The translations under genes were made by a program, and so were the position numbers. Below, piece by piece: positions 15,262-23,743 of a stretch of DNA of 64,000 nucleotides. Within the stretch, counting starts at the first letter, position 1. Each line of letters begins with the position of its first letter. This DNA comes from JAFDYH01 sp049840875 (GTDB lineage: Bacteria > Bacteroidota > Bacteroidia > Chitinophagales > Chitinophagaceae): the NCBI GenBank assembly GCA_049840875.1, contig JASGJE010000006.1:489920-553919 (forward strand), written 5' to 3'. The notes under the pieces were generated by a model, which was not told the origin of the DNA, made no database searches, and saw only the letters and a program-made list of their open reading frames with translations.

Positions 15262-16629
15262 ATGGCCCGGTTCACAGCGAAAGAAGTATTTCAGCAGCTT
15301 TCAGATAGTAAAGCAGAAAAGGTAAAACTGGCAATCATCGATATTGATGGAATACTTCGCGGCAAGGTCGTAAGCATTGAAAAATTTTTATCAATTGCCG
15401 ATAAAGGATTTGGTTTTTGCGACGTGGTTTTTGGATGGGACGCCAATGATGTTGCTTATGACAATGCCACGATTACCGGCTGGCATAGCGGCTATCCTGA
15501 TACGATGGCATCGATTGATGTAAATACTTTCCGTAAAGTTCCCTGGGAGAATGATTTACCTTTTTTCCTTGCAGATTTCAGTGGCGAGAATAGCAAAGCA
15601 AATGCAATTTGCCCAAGAACGTTATTGAAAAAGATACGAAAACAAACAGAAGATGCTGGTTACCGTCCTTACTTTTCGCAGGAGTTTGAATGGTTTAATT
15701 TCATTGACAATAAAGAAGAATTATACAAGAGCGATTTCCGCAATCCCCAGCCGATGACGCCGGGAATGTTTGGTTATTCGGTATTACGTGCTTCACAGGA
15801 GGGCGGTTATTTTCATGATTTATTTGATTCACTGAAGAAATTTGATGTTCCTCTTGAAGGAATTCATACAGAAACTGGTCCGGGCGTATATGAAGCAGCC
15901 ATTCTGTATGGAGAAGTTCTTGAAGCTGCCGACCGAGCTGTATTATTTAAAAGCGGCGTAAAAGAAATTGCGCATCGTCATGGGTTGATTGCTTCATTTA
16001 TGGCGAAATGGAATGAAAATCTTCCTGGTTGCAGCGGTCACGTACACCAAAGTCTTTGGTCTGCTGATGGAAAAACAAATTTGTTTTATGATAAGAAAAG
16101 TAAAACAACTATCAGTCCGTTGATGGAAAGTTATATCGCAGGACAATTACATTGTTTACCATACATTTTACCAATGTATGCGCCAACGATTAACAGCTAT
16201 AAACGATTGGTAGAAGGAGCATGGGCACCCACAACACTGACATGGGCAATCGATAACCGCACAACAGCGCTGAGAGTTTTACCCGGCAGCAGCACATCAA
16301 CCCGGCTGGAAACAAGAGTTGTTGGTTCAGATTCCAATCCTTACCTCGCAATCGCTGCATGTCTTGCCTCCGGGCTTTATGGAATTAAAAAGAAACTGAA
16401 ACTAAAAACAACAGCTACTATCGGCAACGGCTATGCTGATAAGAAAAATGGTGTGCTACCAAGAAATTTATGGGAAGCCTCACAGGCAATGAAGAATTCA
16501 GACATCGCTAAAGAATTATTCGGTGAAGAATTTGTTGCACATTTTGCCGGAACGAGAGAATGGGAATGGAGGCAATTCGCGAAAGTGGTAACCGATTGGG
16601 AACTGAAGAGATATTTTGAAATAATATAG
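15262..16629 (+). CDS. Glutamine synthetase family protein, PuuA-like gamma-glutamyl-amine ligase
   Basis: ATP-dependent ligase of the glutamine synthetase fold. It resembles gamma-glutamylpolyamine and related amine ligases more than true ammonia-assimilating GlnA. The N-terminal beta-grasp has AIIDIDGILRGKVV. The catalytic domain shows QEFEW, ETGPGVYEAA, GCSGHVHQSLW, TINSYKRLVEGAWAP and the arginine-rich NRTTALRV. The start at 15262 (MARFTAKEVF) gives 455 residues, the usual size. The upstream ATG at 15112 would add 50 residues with no family match. Neighbours downstream are an iron alcohol dehydrogenase, a C26 hydrolase and an aldehyde dehydrogenase. The set suggests conversion of an amine through gamma-glutamyl intermediates. 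The true substrate is unknown. Confidence 0.85.
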   Translation: MARFTAKEVFQQLSDSKAEKVKLAIIDIDGILRGKVVSIEKFLSIADKGFGFCDVVFGWDANDVAYDNATITGWHSGYPDTMASIDVNTFRKVPWENDLPFFLADFSGENSKANAICPRTLLKKIRKQTEDAGYRPYFSQEFEWFNFIDNKEELYKSDFRNPQPMTPGMFGYSVLRASQEGGYFHDLFDSLKKFDVPLEGIHTETGPGVYEAAILYGEVLEAADRAVLFKSGVKEIAHRHGLIASFMAKWNENLPGCSGHVHQSLWSADGKTNLFYDKKSKTTISPLMESYIAGQLHCLPYILPMYAPTINSYKRLVEGAWAPTTLTWAIDNRTTALRVLPGSSTSTRLETRVVGSDSNPYLAIAACLASGLYGIKKKLKLKTTATIGNGYADKKNGVLPRNLWEASQAMKNSDIAKELFGEEFVAHFAGTREWEWRQFAKVVTDWELKRYFEII

Positions 16630-16654
16630 ACTAAACAGTAGGTAAGGTCAACTT

Positions 16655-16690
16655 GGTAGATTGACAATTGACGATTGACCATTCACAAGC
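16655..16690. repeat. Degenerate ATTGAC tandem repeat
   Basis: The spacer after the PuuA-like gene has several imperfect repeats of ATTGAC (ATTGACAATTGACGATTGAC). It is a short low-complexity tract of the kind scattered in spacers of this genome. Confidence 0.45.
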
Positions 16691-16726
16691 ATTTTGAAAC
16701 GACTTTTGACTTAAAATATAGCAACA

Positions 16727-17875
16727 ATGATATTCGAACAGGTACGACAGTTTAATTTTCCAACAACAATCCGATTTGGCGCAGGCGCTGTAAAAGAACT
16801 ATCTGCATATCTGAAGCAAAACAATCTGAAAGCTCCATTGGTGGTTACCGATCCTGTAATTGCACAGTTGCCTTTTTTTAAAGCAATTATTACCGACTTA
16901 AAAAACAACGGTATCAATGCTGAAGTCTTCAGCGATATTCATAAAAACCCGGTAAAGTCAGATGTGTATAAAGGCACAGATGCATGGGATAATACAAAAA
17001 GAGATAGCATTGTTGGTATAGGTGGTGGCGCTGCATTGGATGTTGCGCGATCGATTGTATTACGCATCAACCATCGCGAGGATTTATTCAAATACGATGA
17101 TTTGATTGGCGGCGATATTTATGTTACCAATGATGTTCCGCATTTTGTTACAGTACCTACAACATCCGGAACAGGTAGCGAAGTCGGAAGAAGCGCAGTA
17201 ATCTCTGATGATGTAACGCACCAGAAAAAAATATTGTTTTCACCTAAGTTGATGGCAAAAATTGTTTTTGCTGATCCAATGTTAACGATGGATTTACCAC
17301 CTGCAGTAACCGCTGCTACAGGAATGGATGCATTGACTCATAATATGGAAGCGTTTCTTGCAAAAAACTATCATCCTATTTGTGATGGTATCGCACTGGA
17401 GGGAATCACATTGATAAAAGATTCATTGGCAGACGCCGTTAACAAACCAGACCTTGCAAGCAGAAGCAAAATGTTGCTTGCTTCTATGATGGGTGCCATA
17501 GCTTTTCAGAAAGGTTTGGGTGTTGTTCATTCATTGGCACATCCGTTATCGGCTTTGTTGGACACGCATCATGGTTTGGCGAACGCTGTTAATATTCCTT
17601 ATGGCATGCAATTTAACATCGCTGGATTTGAAGATAAATTCAAACGTATTGCAAGAACACTTGAACTCAAAGAAGAAACCGGCGATGCAGTTGTAAAATA
17701 TTTATTCGATTTGAATTCGAAAATTAATATACCACATAAGCTGAGAGATATACAGGTAAAAGAAGAACATCTGGAGACGCTCGCAGATTTAGCATTTGCA
17801 GATTTTGCGCATCCGAATAATCCAAAGCCTGTAACCAGGAAAGATTTCAGAGCATTATACGGAGAGGCGTTTTAG
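16727..17875 (+). CDS. Iron-containing (group III) alcohol dehydrogenase
   Basis: NAD(P)-dependent alcohol dehydrogenase of 382 residues. The dinucleotide site is GIGGGAALDVARSI, preceded by IHKNPVKSDV. The metal-ligand region includes the MDALTHNMEAF segment, HSLAHPLSALLDTHHG and the following histidines, and PTTSGTGSEV is also typical. It oxidises a primary alcohol to an aldehyde or does the reverse. Lying between a PuuA-like ligase and a C26 hydrolase/aldehyde dehydrogenase pair, it could act on the alcohol end of a gamma-glutamylated amino alcohol (inference). A generic aldehyde-reducing role is the main alternative. Confidence 0.9.
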   Translation: MIFEQVRQFNFPTTIRFGAGAVKELSAYLKQNNLKAPLVVTDPVIAQLPFFKAIITDLKNNGINAEVFSDIHKNPVKSDVYKGTDAWDNTKRDSIVGIGGGAALDVARSIVLRINHREDLFKYDDLIGGDIYVTNDVPHFVTVPTTSGTGSEVGRSAVISDDVTHQKKILFSPKLMAKIVFADPMLTMDLPPAVTAATGMDALTHNMEAFLAKNYHPICDGIALEGITLIKDSLADAVNKPDLASRSKMLLASMMGAIAFQKGLGVVHSLAHPLSALLDTHHGLANAVNIPYGMQFNIAGFEDKFKRIARTLELKEETGDAVVKYLFDLNSKINIPHKLRDIQVKEEHLETLADLAFADFAHPNNPKPVTRKDFRALYGEAF

Positions 17876-17880
17876 AGCAG

Positions 17881-17923
17881 GGGCTTTATCCCGACCTTCT
17901 CCAAAGGAGAAGGCCATCAGCCC
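17881..17923 (+). terminator. Hairpin after the alcohol dehydrogenase
   Basis: An 8-bp stem, CCTTCTCC-AAA-GGAGAAGG (17895-17913), lies inside an outer GGGCT/AGCCC pairing. No T-run follows, so it may be a processing or repeat hairpin and not a terminator. It splits the four-gene set into two likely transcripts. Confidence 0.45.
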
Positions 17924-18090
17924 ACAATCCTTGCTTTTCGGGAATTCTGATGGTAATGGTAGATTCGAAAATATTGAATGAGAGATTAAAGAAGAAGTAG
18001 AAATTAATTTGAAATCTGAATAAGAAATTACTGACTTGAGTATAGAACTAAAAAGAACCTTATAAAATTTAAAACGGATCTACGCTATAA

Positions 18091-18813
18091 ATGAAAATCG
18101 GGTTAACACTTACTGAGTATGAACATAAGCACCACAACTATGTGAATTGGTTAAAAGGAGCTAATGATAATAACTCGATTGAAGTAATTGTTTTCTCAAC
18201 GGAAAAAAATAATGTCGATGAACTGAATGATTGTGATGGGTTGGTTTTATCCGGAGGTATTGATAGTAATCCGAAATACTACAACGGAAAAGAAGATTAT
18301 CCTGATAAACCGTCTGGCGGATGGAATGATGCAAGAGATGAAATGGAATTTTCATTGTATCGATCCGCATTAAAAAAAGGAATTCCCGTATTGGCGATTT
18401 GCCGCGGATTGCAACTGGTAAATATCTTTCATGGTGGTACTCTGATACAGGATTTGGGTGAATTGAATAAATCACACAGAGCTGAAAAAGAAAACGACAA
18501 GCGACATGTAGTTTCTGTTTTCAAAGACACATTGCTACATGAAATAACAGGTGAAGATCGCGGAGAAGTAAATAGCGCCCATCATCAATCGATCAATCAA
18601 ACAGCAAATGATCTGATGATTAATTGCAGGGCAGAAGACGGAACGATGGAAGGAGCTGAATGGAAAGATAAAGGAGGCAAGCCATTTTTATTATGCGTAC
18701 AATGGCATCCTGAACGAATGTATAAATTCAATTTGCAAGAATCGTCGTTATCAAAAAAAATACGTGACCGTTTTATTGAAGAAATTAAAAAATCAATTGA
18801 GAATAAGAAATGA
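18091..18813 (+). CDS. Class I glutamine amidotransferase-like gamma-glutamyl hydrolase (peptidase C26, PuuD-like)
   Basis: Hydrolase that cleaves gamma-glutamyl amide bonds, releasing glutamate. The catalytic cysteine lies in LAICRGLQLVN, followed by HGGTLIQDL; HHQSIN is also typical, and the His/Glu of the triad are in QWHPE. Length (240 residues) is right for PuuD-type enzymes. The ATG at 18091 has no better choice nearby. Its stop overlaps the aldehyde dehydrogenase start (ATGA), so the two are translationally coupled. That supports a product of the dehydrogenase being cut by this hydrolase. Confidence 0.9.
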   Translation: MKIGLTLTEYEHKHHNYVNWLKGANDNNSIEVIVFSTEKNNVDELNDCDGLVLSGGIDSNPKYYNGKEDYPDKPSGGWNDARDEMEFSLYRSALKKGIPVLAICRGLQLVNIFHGGTLIQDLGELNKSHRAEKENDKRHVVSVFKDTLLHEITGEDRGEVNSAHHQSINQTANDLMINCRAEDGTMEGAEWKDKGGKPFLLCVQWHPERMYKFNLQESSLSKKIRDRFIEEIKKSIENKK

Positions 18814-20174
18814 AAGTTATTAATCCAGCAACAGAGGAATTGATCAAAGAATTACAGGAAGACTCGAAAGAATCTATCGATCAGAAATATCAGTTAGTTA
18901 AAAAAGGACAAACTCAATGGGCGAAACAATCTGTTGAAAAGAGGGTGCAGTGTATTCAGAATTTTTATGATTTACTGGATAAAGAAAAAGAAAGCCTTGC
19001 AAAAACATTAACTGCGGAGGTCGGGAAACCGCTGCAGGAATCGTATAATGAATTGAATGGTGCAAGAGGGAGAATGAAATTCTTTATCGACAATGCGGCA
19101 AAATACCTGGGCGAAGAGTGGATGGTAACCGAGGGTACAACAAAAGAAAAAATTGTGTACGAGCCATTGGGCGTAATCGGCAACATCTCTGCATGGAATT
19201 ATCCATACCTGGTTGGCGTAAATGTTTTTATTCCTGCACTACTCGGTGGTAATGCTGTTTTGTATAAACCGTCCGAATATTCTTCTTTAACTGGTATTGC
19301 TATTCAGCAATTACTGTATAAAGCTGGTGTTCCCGAAAATGTTTTTCAGATTGTGCTTGGTAAAGGCAATGTCGGGGAACATTTATTAAATCTTCCATTA
19401 GATGGATATTTTTTTACCGGAAGTTATCGCACCGGAAAATATATTGCAGAGAAGGTTGCTTCTAAATTAGTGCCGGTTGGTTTGGAACTCGGCGGAAAAG
19501 ACCCTTTGTATGTAGCAGATGACGTTGCTGATATCGACCAGGTAGCTGGTGCAGCATTGGAAGGAGTTGTTTATAATAACGGCCAAAGCTGTTGTGCCGT
19601 AGAGCGTATTTATGTACATGAAAAAATCTTTGATCAGTTTGTACAATCGTATGTGAAACAAGCAAAGGAGATGAAAGTGGGCGACCCGATGGCTGCAGGA
19701 ACACAGATCGGTCCATTGAGCAGAAAAGAGCAACAGCAGTTTTTACTTGAACAAATAAAAGACGCGAAGGAAAAAGGAGCAACAGTTTTATTTGGTGGTA
19801 ATGCGATTGGAGACAAAGGTTATTATATCGAACCAACCGTTCTGGTGAATGTGAACCATGATATGAAAGTGATGAAAGAAGAATCCTTTGGTCCTGTAAC
19901 AGGTATACAGAAAGTAAAAGACGATAACGAAGCATTGGAATTAATGCAGGATACGGAATATGGATTAACTGCGGCTGTTTACTCAAAAAACTTTGAAAGG
20001 GCAGAAGCATTAATGCAACAAATGAATACCGGAACTGTCTATTGGAATTGTTGCGATAGGGTGAGTGGCGCTTTGCCATGGTCAGGAAGAAAACATTCAG
20101 GATTGGGCTCAACTTTATCATACCAGGGAATAAGAGCTTTCGTACAGCCAAAGTCATATCATATCAGGGGTTAA
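18810..20174 (+). CDS. Aldehyde dehydrogenase (PuuC/succinate-semialdehyde dehydrogenase-like)
   Basis: NAD(P)-dependent oxidation of an aldehyde to an acid. The catalytic cysteine is in NNGQSCCAVERIYV, the general base in GLELGGKDPLYVADD, and the cofactor loop in GNISAWNYP. At 454 residues it is a compact member of the family. It starts inside the C26 hydrolase stop codon (ATGA overlap). With the PuuA-like ligase and the C26 hydrolase it makes three of the four classic Puu activities. The flavin amine oxidase PuuB is missing and an iron alcohol dehydrogenase is present instead. Confidence 0.92.
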   Translation: MKVINPATEELIKELQEDSKESIDQKYQLVKKGQTQWAKQSVEKRVQCIQNFYDLLDKEKESLAKTLTAEVGKPLQESYNELNGARGRMKFFIDNAAKYLGEEWMVTEGTTKEKIVYEPLGVIGNISAWNYPYLVGVNVFIPALLGGNAVLYKPSEYSSLTGIAIQQLLYKAGVPENVFQIVLGKGNVGEHLLNLPLDGYFFTGSYRTGKYIAEKVASKLVPVGLELGGKDPLYVADDVADIDQVAGAALEGVVYNNGQSCCAVERIYVHEKIFDQFVQSYVKQAKEMKVGDPMAAGTQIGPLSRKEQQQFLLEQIKDAKEKGATVLFGGNAIGDKGYYIEPTVLVNVNHDMKVMKEESFGPVTGIQKVKDDNEALELMQDTEYGLTAAVYSKNFERAEALMQQMNTGTVYWNCCDRVSGALPWSGRKHSGLGSTLSYQGIRAFVQPKSYHIRG

Positions 20175-20249
20175 GAGGCGGAATTATAAAGTCTGCAACC
20201 TTAAAAGACCGGTTCGTAATTTGCAGTAGTTTTATAAACTGTTGCCATT

Positions 20250-20624
20250 ATGAATATTACCATAAGAAAGTTCTTTTACGGCGATATACCGGATGATGCT
20301 GCCGGAGGTGAAAAATTAAAAGACTCCTCAGCTATATCTGCAAAAACAGACTGGCCTCTTTGGGAGGTTTTCATTCGTAGTAAACAGGGATTGGATCACA
20401 AACACGCCGGTAGCTTACATGCAGCCGACGCAAGGATGGCTATTGAAAATGCAAGGGATGTTTACACCAGGAGAATGGAAGGTGTAAGTATTTGGGTAGT
20501 GGAAAGCAAATACATTCATGCAAGTAATGCGGGTGAAGCTGCTGAATTATATGAACCGGCAAATGATAAAGTTTATCGCCACCCCACGTTTTATGATTTA
20601 CCGGATGAAGTAAAGCATATGTAA
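20250..20624 (+). CDS. paaB: Phenylacetyl-CoA epoxidase subunit PaaB
   Basis: Small subunit of the PaaABCE ring 1,2-epoxidase, believed to hold the complex together and bridge the reductase. The core WPLWEVFIRSKQGLDHKHAGSL fits, followed by DARMAIENARDVYTRR and SIWVVES. At 124 residues it is longer than the roughly 95 of E. coli PaaB, because of about 30 residues at the N-terminus and a short tail. paaC follows after a hairpin. paaA is not here but at 44.75 kb, and paaE is not in the window. Confidence 0.93.
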   Translation: MNITIRKFFYGDIPDDAAGGEKLKDSSAISAKTDWPLWEVFIRSKQGLDHKHAGSLHAADARMAIENARDVYTRRMEGVSIWVVESKYIHASNAGEAAELYEPANDKVYRHPTFYDLPDEVKHM

Positions 20625-20633
20625 GGCCTCCCC

Positions 20634-20660
20634 AAACCCCTCGAAGGGAGGGAGGGGTTT
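20634..20660 (+). terminator. Hairpin between paaB and paaC
   Basis: A 9-bp stem (AAACCCCTC with GAGGGGTTT) has a 9-nt purine-rich loop and is followed by TAAAT. It could attenuate readthrough or protect the paaB message. The short T-run makes it a weak terminator. Confidence 0.45.
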
Positions 20661-20673
20661 TAAATTTATACTA

Positions 20674-21474
20674 ATGGAAAAGCACTTCTCAACCACAAAC
20701 TCTTCCAAAGACTCTCAATTAGAAATAGATTCAGAGAAGATGTCTTTTCTTCTTCATCTCGCCGATAGCGCTTTAATTCTTGCACAACGAAACGCGGAAT
20801 GGTGTGGGCACGGACCAATATTAGAGCAAGACATCGCGATAACAAATATTTCTCTCGACTTAATCGGTCAGGCGAGAAACTTCTATCAATATGCAGCTAC
20901 TCTTATTGGAAATACAGACGAAGACAAGCTGGCTTATTTAAGAACAGAACGGGAATTTAAAAATCTGTTGCTTGTCGAGCAGCCAAATGGCGATTGGGGA
21001 CAAACGATCTTACGTCAATTCTTTTTTAGCACATACCAGTTCTTATTATACAACGAACTTCAAAAAAGTACTGATCAACAAATTGCTGCAATTGTGACTA
21101 AATCATTAAAAGAGGTTACTTACCACTTGCGATGGAGCAGTGAATGGGTGATCCGGTTAGGTGATGGAACAGAAGAAAGCCGGCAGCGAATGTTGAACGC
21201 AATTGATAAACTGTGGATGTATACAGGAGAATTATTTATTCCGGCATTATATGAAACTGAAGCCGCATTAAATGGAACAGGTTGCAATATTTCAAATCTG
21301 AAACCACAATGGGAAGAAAACATCAGAACCATTTTCATTGAAGCTACATTGCCTTATCCGGGGAATGTGTTTAATCAGACTGGCGGCAAGGACGGTAGAC
21401 ATAGTGAACACTTAGGTTATATTCTTGCTGAAATGCAATATATGCAAAGAACATACCCCGGTAGTAAATGGTAA
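20674..21474 (+). CDS. paaC: Phenylacetyl-CoA epoxidase subunit PaaC
   Basis: Structural, ferritin-like partner of the catalytic subunit PaaA. It is 266 residues and mostly helical, with LADSALILAQRNAEWCGHGP, the tract DLIGQARNFYQYAA, RTEREFKNLLLVEQPNGDW and a C-terminal GGKDGRHSEHLGYILAEMQ. A short polar N-terminal extension (about 20 residues) precedes the conserved part. It follows paaB by about 50 bp and precedes a CPBP protease gene and paaD on the same strand, so these probably form one operon. Confidence 0.93.
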   Translation: MEKHFSTTNSSKDSQLEIDSEKMSFLLHLADSALILAQRNAEWCGHGPILEQDIAITNISLDLIGQARNFYQYAATLIGNTDEDKLAYLRTEREFKNLLLVEQPNGDWGQTILRQFFFSTYQFLLYNELQKSTDQQIAAIVTKSLKEVTYHLRWSSEWVIRLGDGTEESRQRMLNAIDKLWMYTGELFIPALYETEAALNGTGCNISNLKPQWEENIRTIFIEATLPYPGNVFNQTGGKDGRHSEHLGYILAEMQYMQRTYPGSKW

Positions 21475-21499
21475 AAGGATTTAAATAAATAGCGCATCA

Positions 21500-22141
21500 T
21501 TGAAACAGATTCTTCTTACTTTAATCGGGGTTCTTGTTATTTTTTTTATTCCGCATTTTTCTTTTCTTCCTATTCCATTTTTTTATGCAATTCCTGTATT
21601 GCTGATAACCTGGTTGTTGCTGAAAGTAAATGGTGATAATTTTTCAACGATTGGTTTTAGCTTCAGACGTTTTAAACCGGACGCTATTTTAGCAGGAGCA
21701 ATAATCGCAATGCTACTATTTATTTTCCTTAATTATTTTTTCTTTCCTGCTTTAAATAAGCTTATCAGGCTACCACAAACAAATCTTAACGATTTTAAAA
21801 GCGTACGCCACAATCCGGGAATGTACATTTTCATACTGTTCATGGGCTGGTTGATTGGCGGCTTCTACGAAGAAATCGTTTTTCATGGATTTATTTTTAG
21901 AAGAATTGAACAAATGTCAAAGAGAAAATCAATGATGATCATCAGCCTGATCACAACAAATATCATTTTTGGAATTTACCATTTTCAATTAGGTTGGCCT
22001 GGTATGATCAATGCCTTTATTGCCGGCATCGTGTATAACCTCGTAATGATAAAATTTAAGCGAAATTTGTGGTATTCAATTTTCGTTCATGGGTTTTTCG
22101 ACACTATTGGTCTAACATATATTTATCTTGGATACTGGTAG
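21500..22141 (+). CDS. CPBP family intramembrane metalloprotease
   Basis: Membrane protein of 213 residues with about six to seven helices. It carries the CPBP/Abi signature: EEIVFHGFIFRR (motif 1, double glutamate) followed by the FGIYHF histidine motif and an N-rich third motif region. Members cleave membrane proteins or act in prenyl-protein processing; the role here is unknown. The start is a TTG at 21500; no ATG is available before the first helix. The gene ends 14 bp inside the start of paaD, so it is translationally coupled with it. It is an unusual member of a paa operon. Confidence 0.85.
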   Translation: MKQILLTLIGVLVIFFIPHFSFLPIPFFYAIPVLLITWLLLKVNGDNFSTIGFSFRRFKPDAILAGAIIAMLLFIFLNYFFFPALNKLIRLPQTNLNDFKSVRHNPGMYIFILFMGWLIGGFYEEIVFHGFIFRRIEQMSKRKSMMIISLITTNIIFGIYHFQLGWPGMINAFIAGIVYNLVMIKFKRNLWYSIFVHGFFDTIGLTYIYLGYW

Positions 22142-22619
22142 TCAAAAAATATGGTCCATATTAAAGAGTATAAATGATCCTGAAGTTCCGGCGCTCTCCG
22201 TCATTGATTTGGGTATTATCCGTGATGTAAAACGAGAGAATGATGCCATTGAGATCATTATTACGCCAACTTATTCCGGTTGCCCTGCAATGGATATGAT
22301 CAGCACAATGATAAAAATGGAGTTGGCGGCAAGTGGTTTTCAAAATATAAAAATCACTAACGTCCTTTCACCGGCGTGGACAACGGATTGGATGACTGAG
22401 GATGGAAAACGAAAACTAAAGGAATATGGTATTGCTCCTCCCAATATAAAACAACAGGTTTGCCATACAGATTTATTTGTTCCGGATGAAGCTGTTCAGT
22501 GTCCGCATTGTAATTCATATCATACACATCGCGTCAGCGAGTTCGGATCTACGGCGTGCAAATCATTGCATCAATGCGATGATTGTAAAGAGCCCTTCGA
22601 TTATTTTAAATGCCATTAA
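22128..22619 (+). CDS. paaD: Phenylacetate pathway iron-sulfur assembly protein PaaD
   Basis: The N-terminal part is a DUF59/MIP18 domain (INDPEVPALSVIDLGIIRDV, then PTYSGCPAMDMI) linked to Fe-S cluster assembly. The C-terminal part is a zinc-ribbon-like segment with paired cysteines (CPHCNSYHTHRVS, CKSLHQCDDCKEPFDYF). At 163 residues it matches PaaD, which probably matures the cluster of the reductase PaaE. It starts with TTG at 22128, overlapping the end of the CPBP gene. Confidence 0.92.
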   Translation: MDTGSQKIWSILKSINDPEVPALSVIDLGIIRDVKRENDAIEIIITPTYSGCPAMDMISTMIKMELAASGFQNIKITNVLSPAWTTDWMTEDGKRKLKEYGIAPPNIKQQVCHTDLFVPDEAVQCPHCNSYHTHRVSEFGSTACKSLHQCDDCKEPFDYFKCH

Positions 22620-22627
22620 TTTGCTGG

Positions 22628-23659
22628 ATGAAGAATAAAAGAACGCAAAGATTGAAATTGCTGATTTTGTTTGTATTCCTTTTTGTTAGTGGGGCCGCGC
22701 AGCAACGATATAAATTTACCCGACCCAAAATGGGTTCTTATTTCACAATTATATTTTATGATAACGATAGTACACATGCAAATACTATTGCCAATAAATG
22801 TTTCGCTATTGTCGACTCTCTCAATGAAATTTATAGCGACTATCTGCCAACTAGTGAATTGAACCAGTTATGTGCAACAGCTGACACGCAAAGATGGATC
22901 AACGTTTCGCCGGCCTTGTTTGATTTTATTAACCAATCTGCTATTGCATGGCGTTTAAGTGAAGGAAGTTTTGATATTTCAGTTGGTCCTGTAGTACGCA
23001 TCTGGAGAAAAGCAAGGAAAGAATATAAATTTCCAGATAAAGATTCAGTTGAAAAAGCAATGCAATCAGTCGGTTTTCAATTTGTGTTGATTGACTCCGT
23101 CAATAGAAAGATTCAACTTATAAAACCAGGTATGCAATTGGACCCTGGTGGAATCGGCCAGGGATATATCGGCCAAAAAGTAATGGATTACCTGTTTTCA
23201 GAAAATATGCGTTCAGCATTAGTCGATGTAAGCGGCGACATTATCGCCGGCGACCCTCCACCAGGAAAAAATGGATGGACAATCGCAATAAATGTTCCTG
23301 AATCAGCCACGGAATTGTTGAACAAAGAAGTAATAGTGCATAATCAATCGATTATTACATCAGGGGATGTGTATCAATATTTAGAACATGACGGAAAAAG
23401 GTACTCACATATTGTTGACCCCAAAACAGGCTATGGCGTAACGAATCAACGAAATGTAACTGTTATTGCTGCAGATGGCATTACTGCGGATTGGTTTACT
23501 AAAGCTTGTACCATTTTGCCATTAAAAAAAATAAAAAGGCTGGCAAAAAAAATAAATGCTGAATTCTTAATTGGTACTATCAAAAAAGAAAAGTTACGTT
23601 TTTATGCAAGTAAAAATTTCAAAAAATATTGGGTGAAAAACGAAACCGTTAATAAATAG
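22628..23659 (+). CDS. apbE: FAD:protein FMN transferase (ApbE family)
   Basis: Exported or envelope enzyme that attaches FMN to threonine in target proteins. After a signal peptide (MKNKRTQRLKLLILFVFLFV, cut near GAAQ) come the family blocks MGSYFTIIFYD, EGSFDISVGPVVRIWRKA, LDPGGIGQGYIGQKVMDY and VDVSGDIIAG. The start at 22628 is chosen because it gives a proper signal peptide; the longer form from 22610 adds six residues. Length, 343 residues, is normal. The target flavoprotein is not in the window, so its link to the paa genes is unclear. Confidence 0.9.
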   Translation: MKNKRTQRLKLLILFVFLFVSGAAQQRYKFTRPKMGSYFTIIFYDNDSTHANTIANKCFAIVDSLNEIYSDYLPTSELNQLCATADTQRWINVSPALFDFINQSAIAWRLSEGSFDISVGPVVRIWRKARKEYKFPDKDSVEKAMQSVGFQFVLIDSVNRKIQLIKPGMQLDPGGIGQGYIGQKVMDYLFSENMRSALVDVSGDIIAGDPPPGKNGWTIAINVPESATELLNKEVIVHNQSIITSGDVYQYLEHDGKRYSHIVDPKTGYGVTNQRNVTVIAADGITADWFTKACTILPLKKIKRLAKKINAEFLIGTIKKEKLRFYASKNFKKYWVKNETVNK

Positions 23660-23743
23660 GGTATTTGCCAAAACAGCACAAACCATCGCTTCTGATAACC
23701 ATTCTTTTCATATCTTTCGCATCCAATGTTGCTTTGTAGATTT

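Noticed and set aside
19462..20157. 231-codon antisense frame in the aldehyde dehydrogenase gene
   Set aside because: It lies inside a clear dehydrogenase frame and has no recognisable motif.
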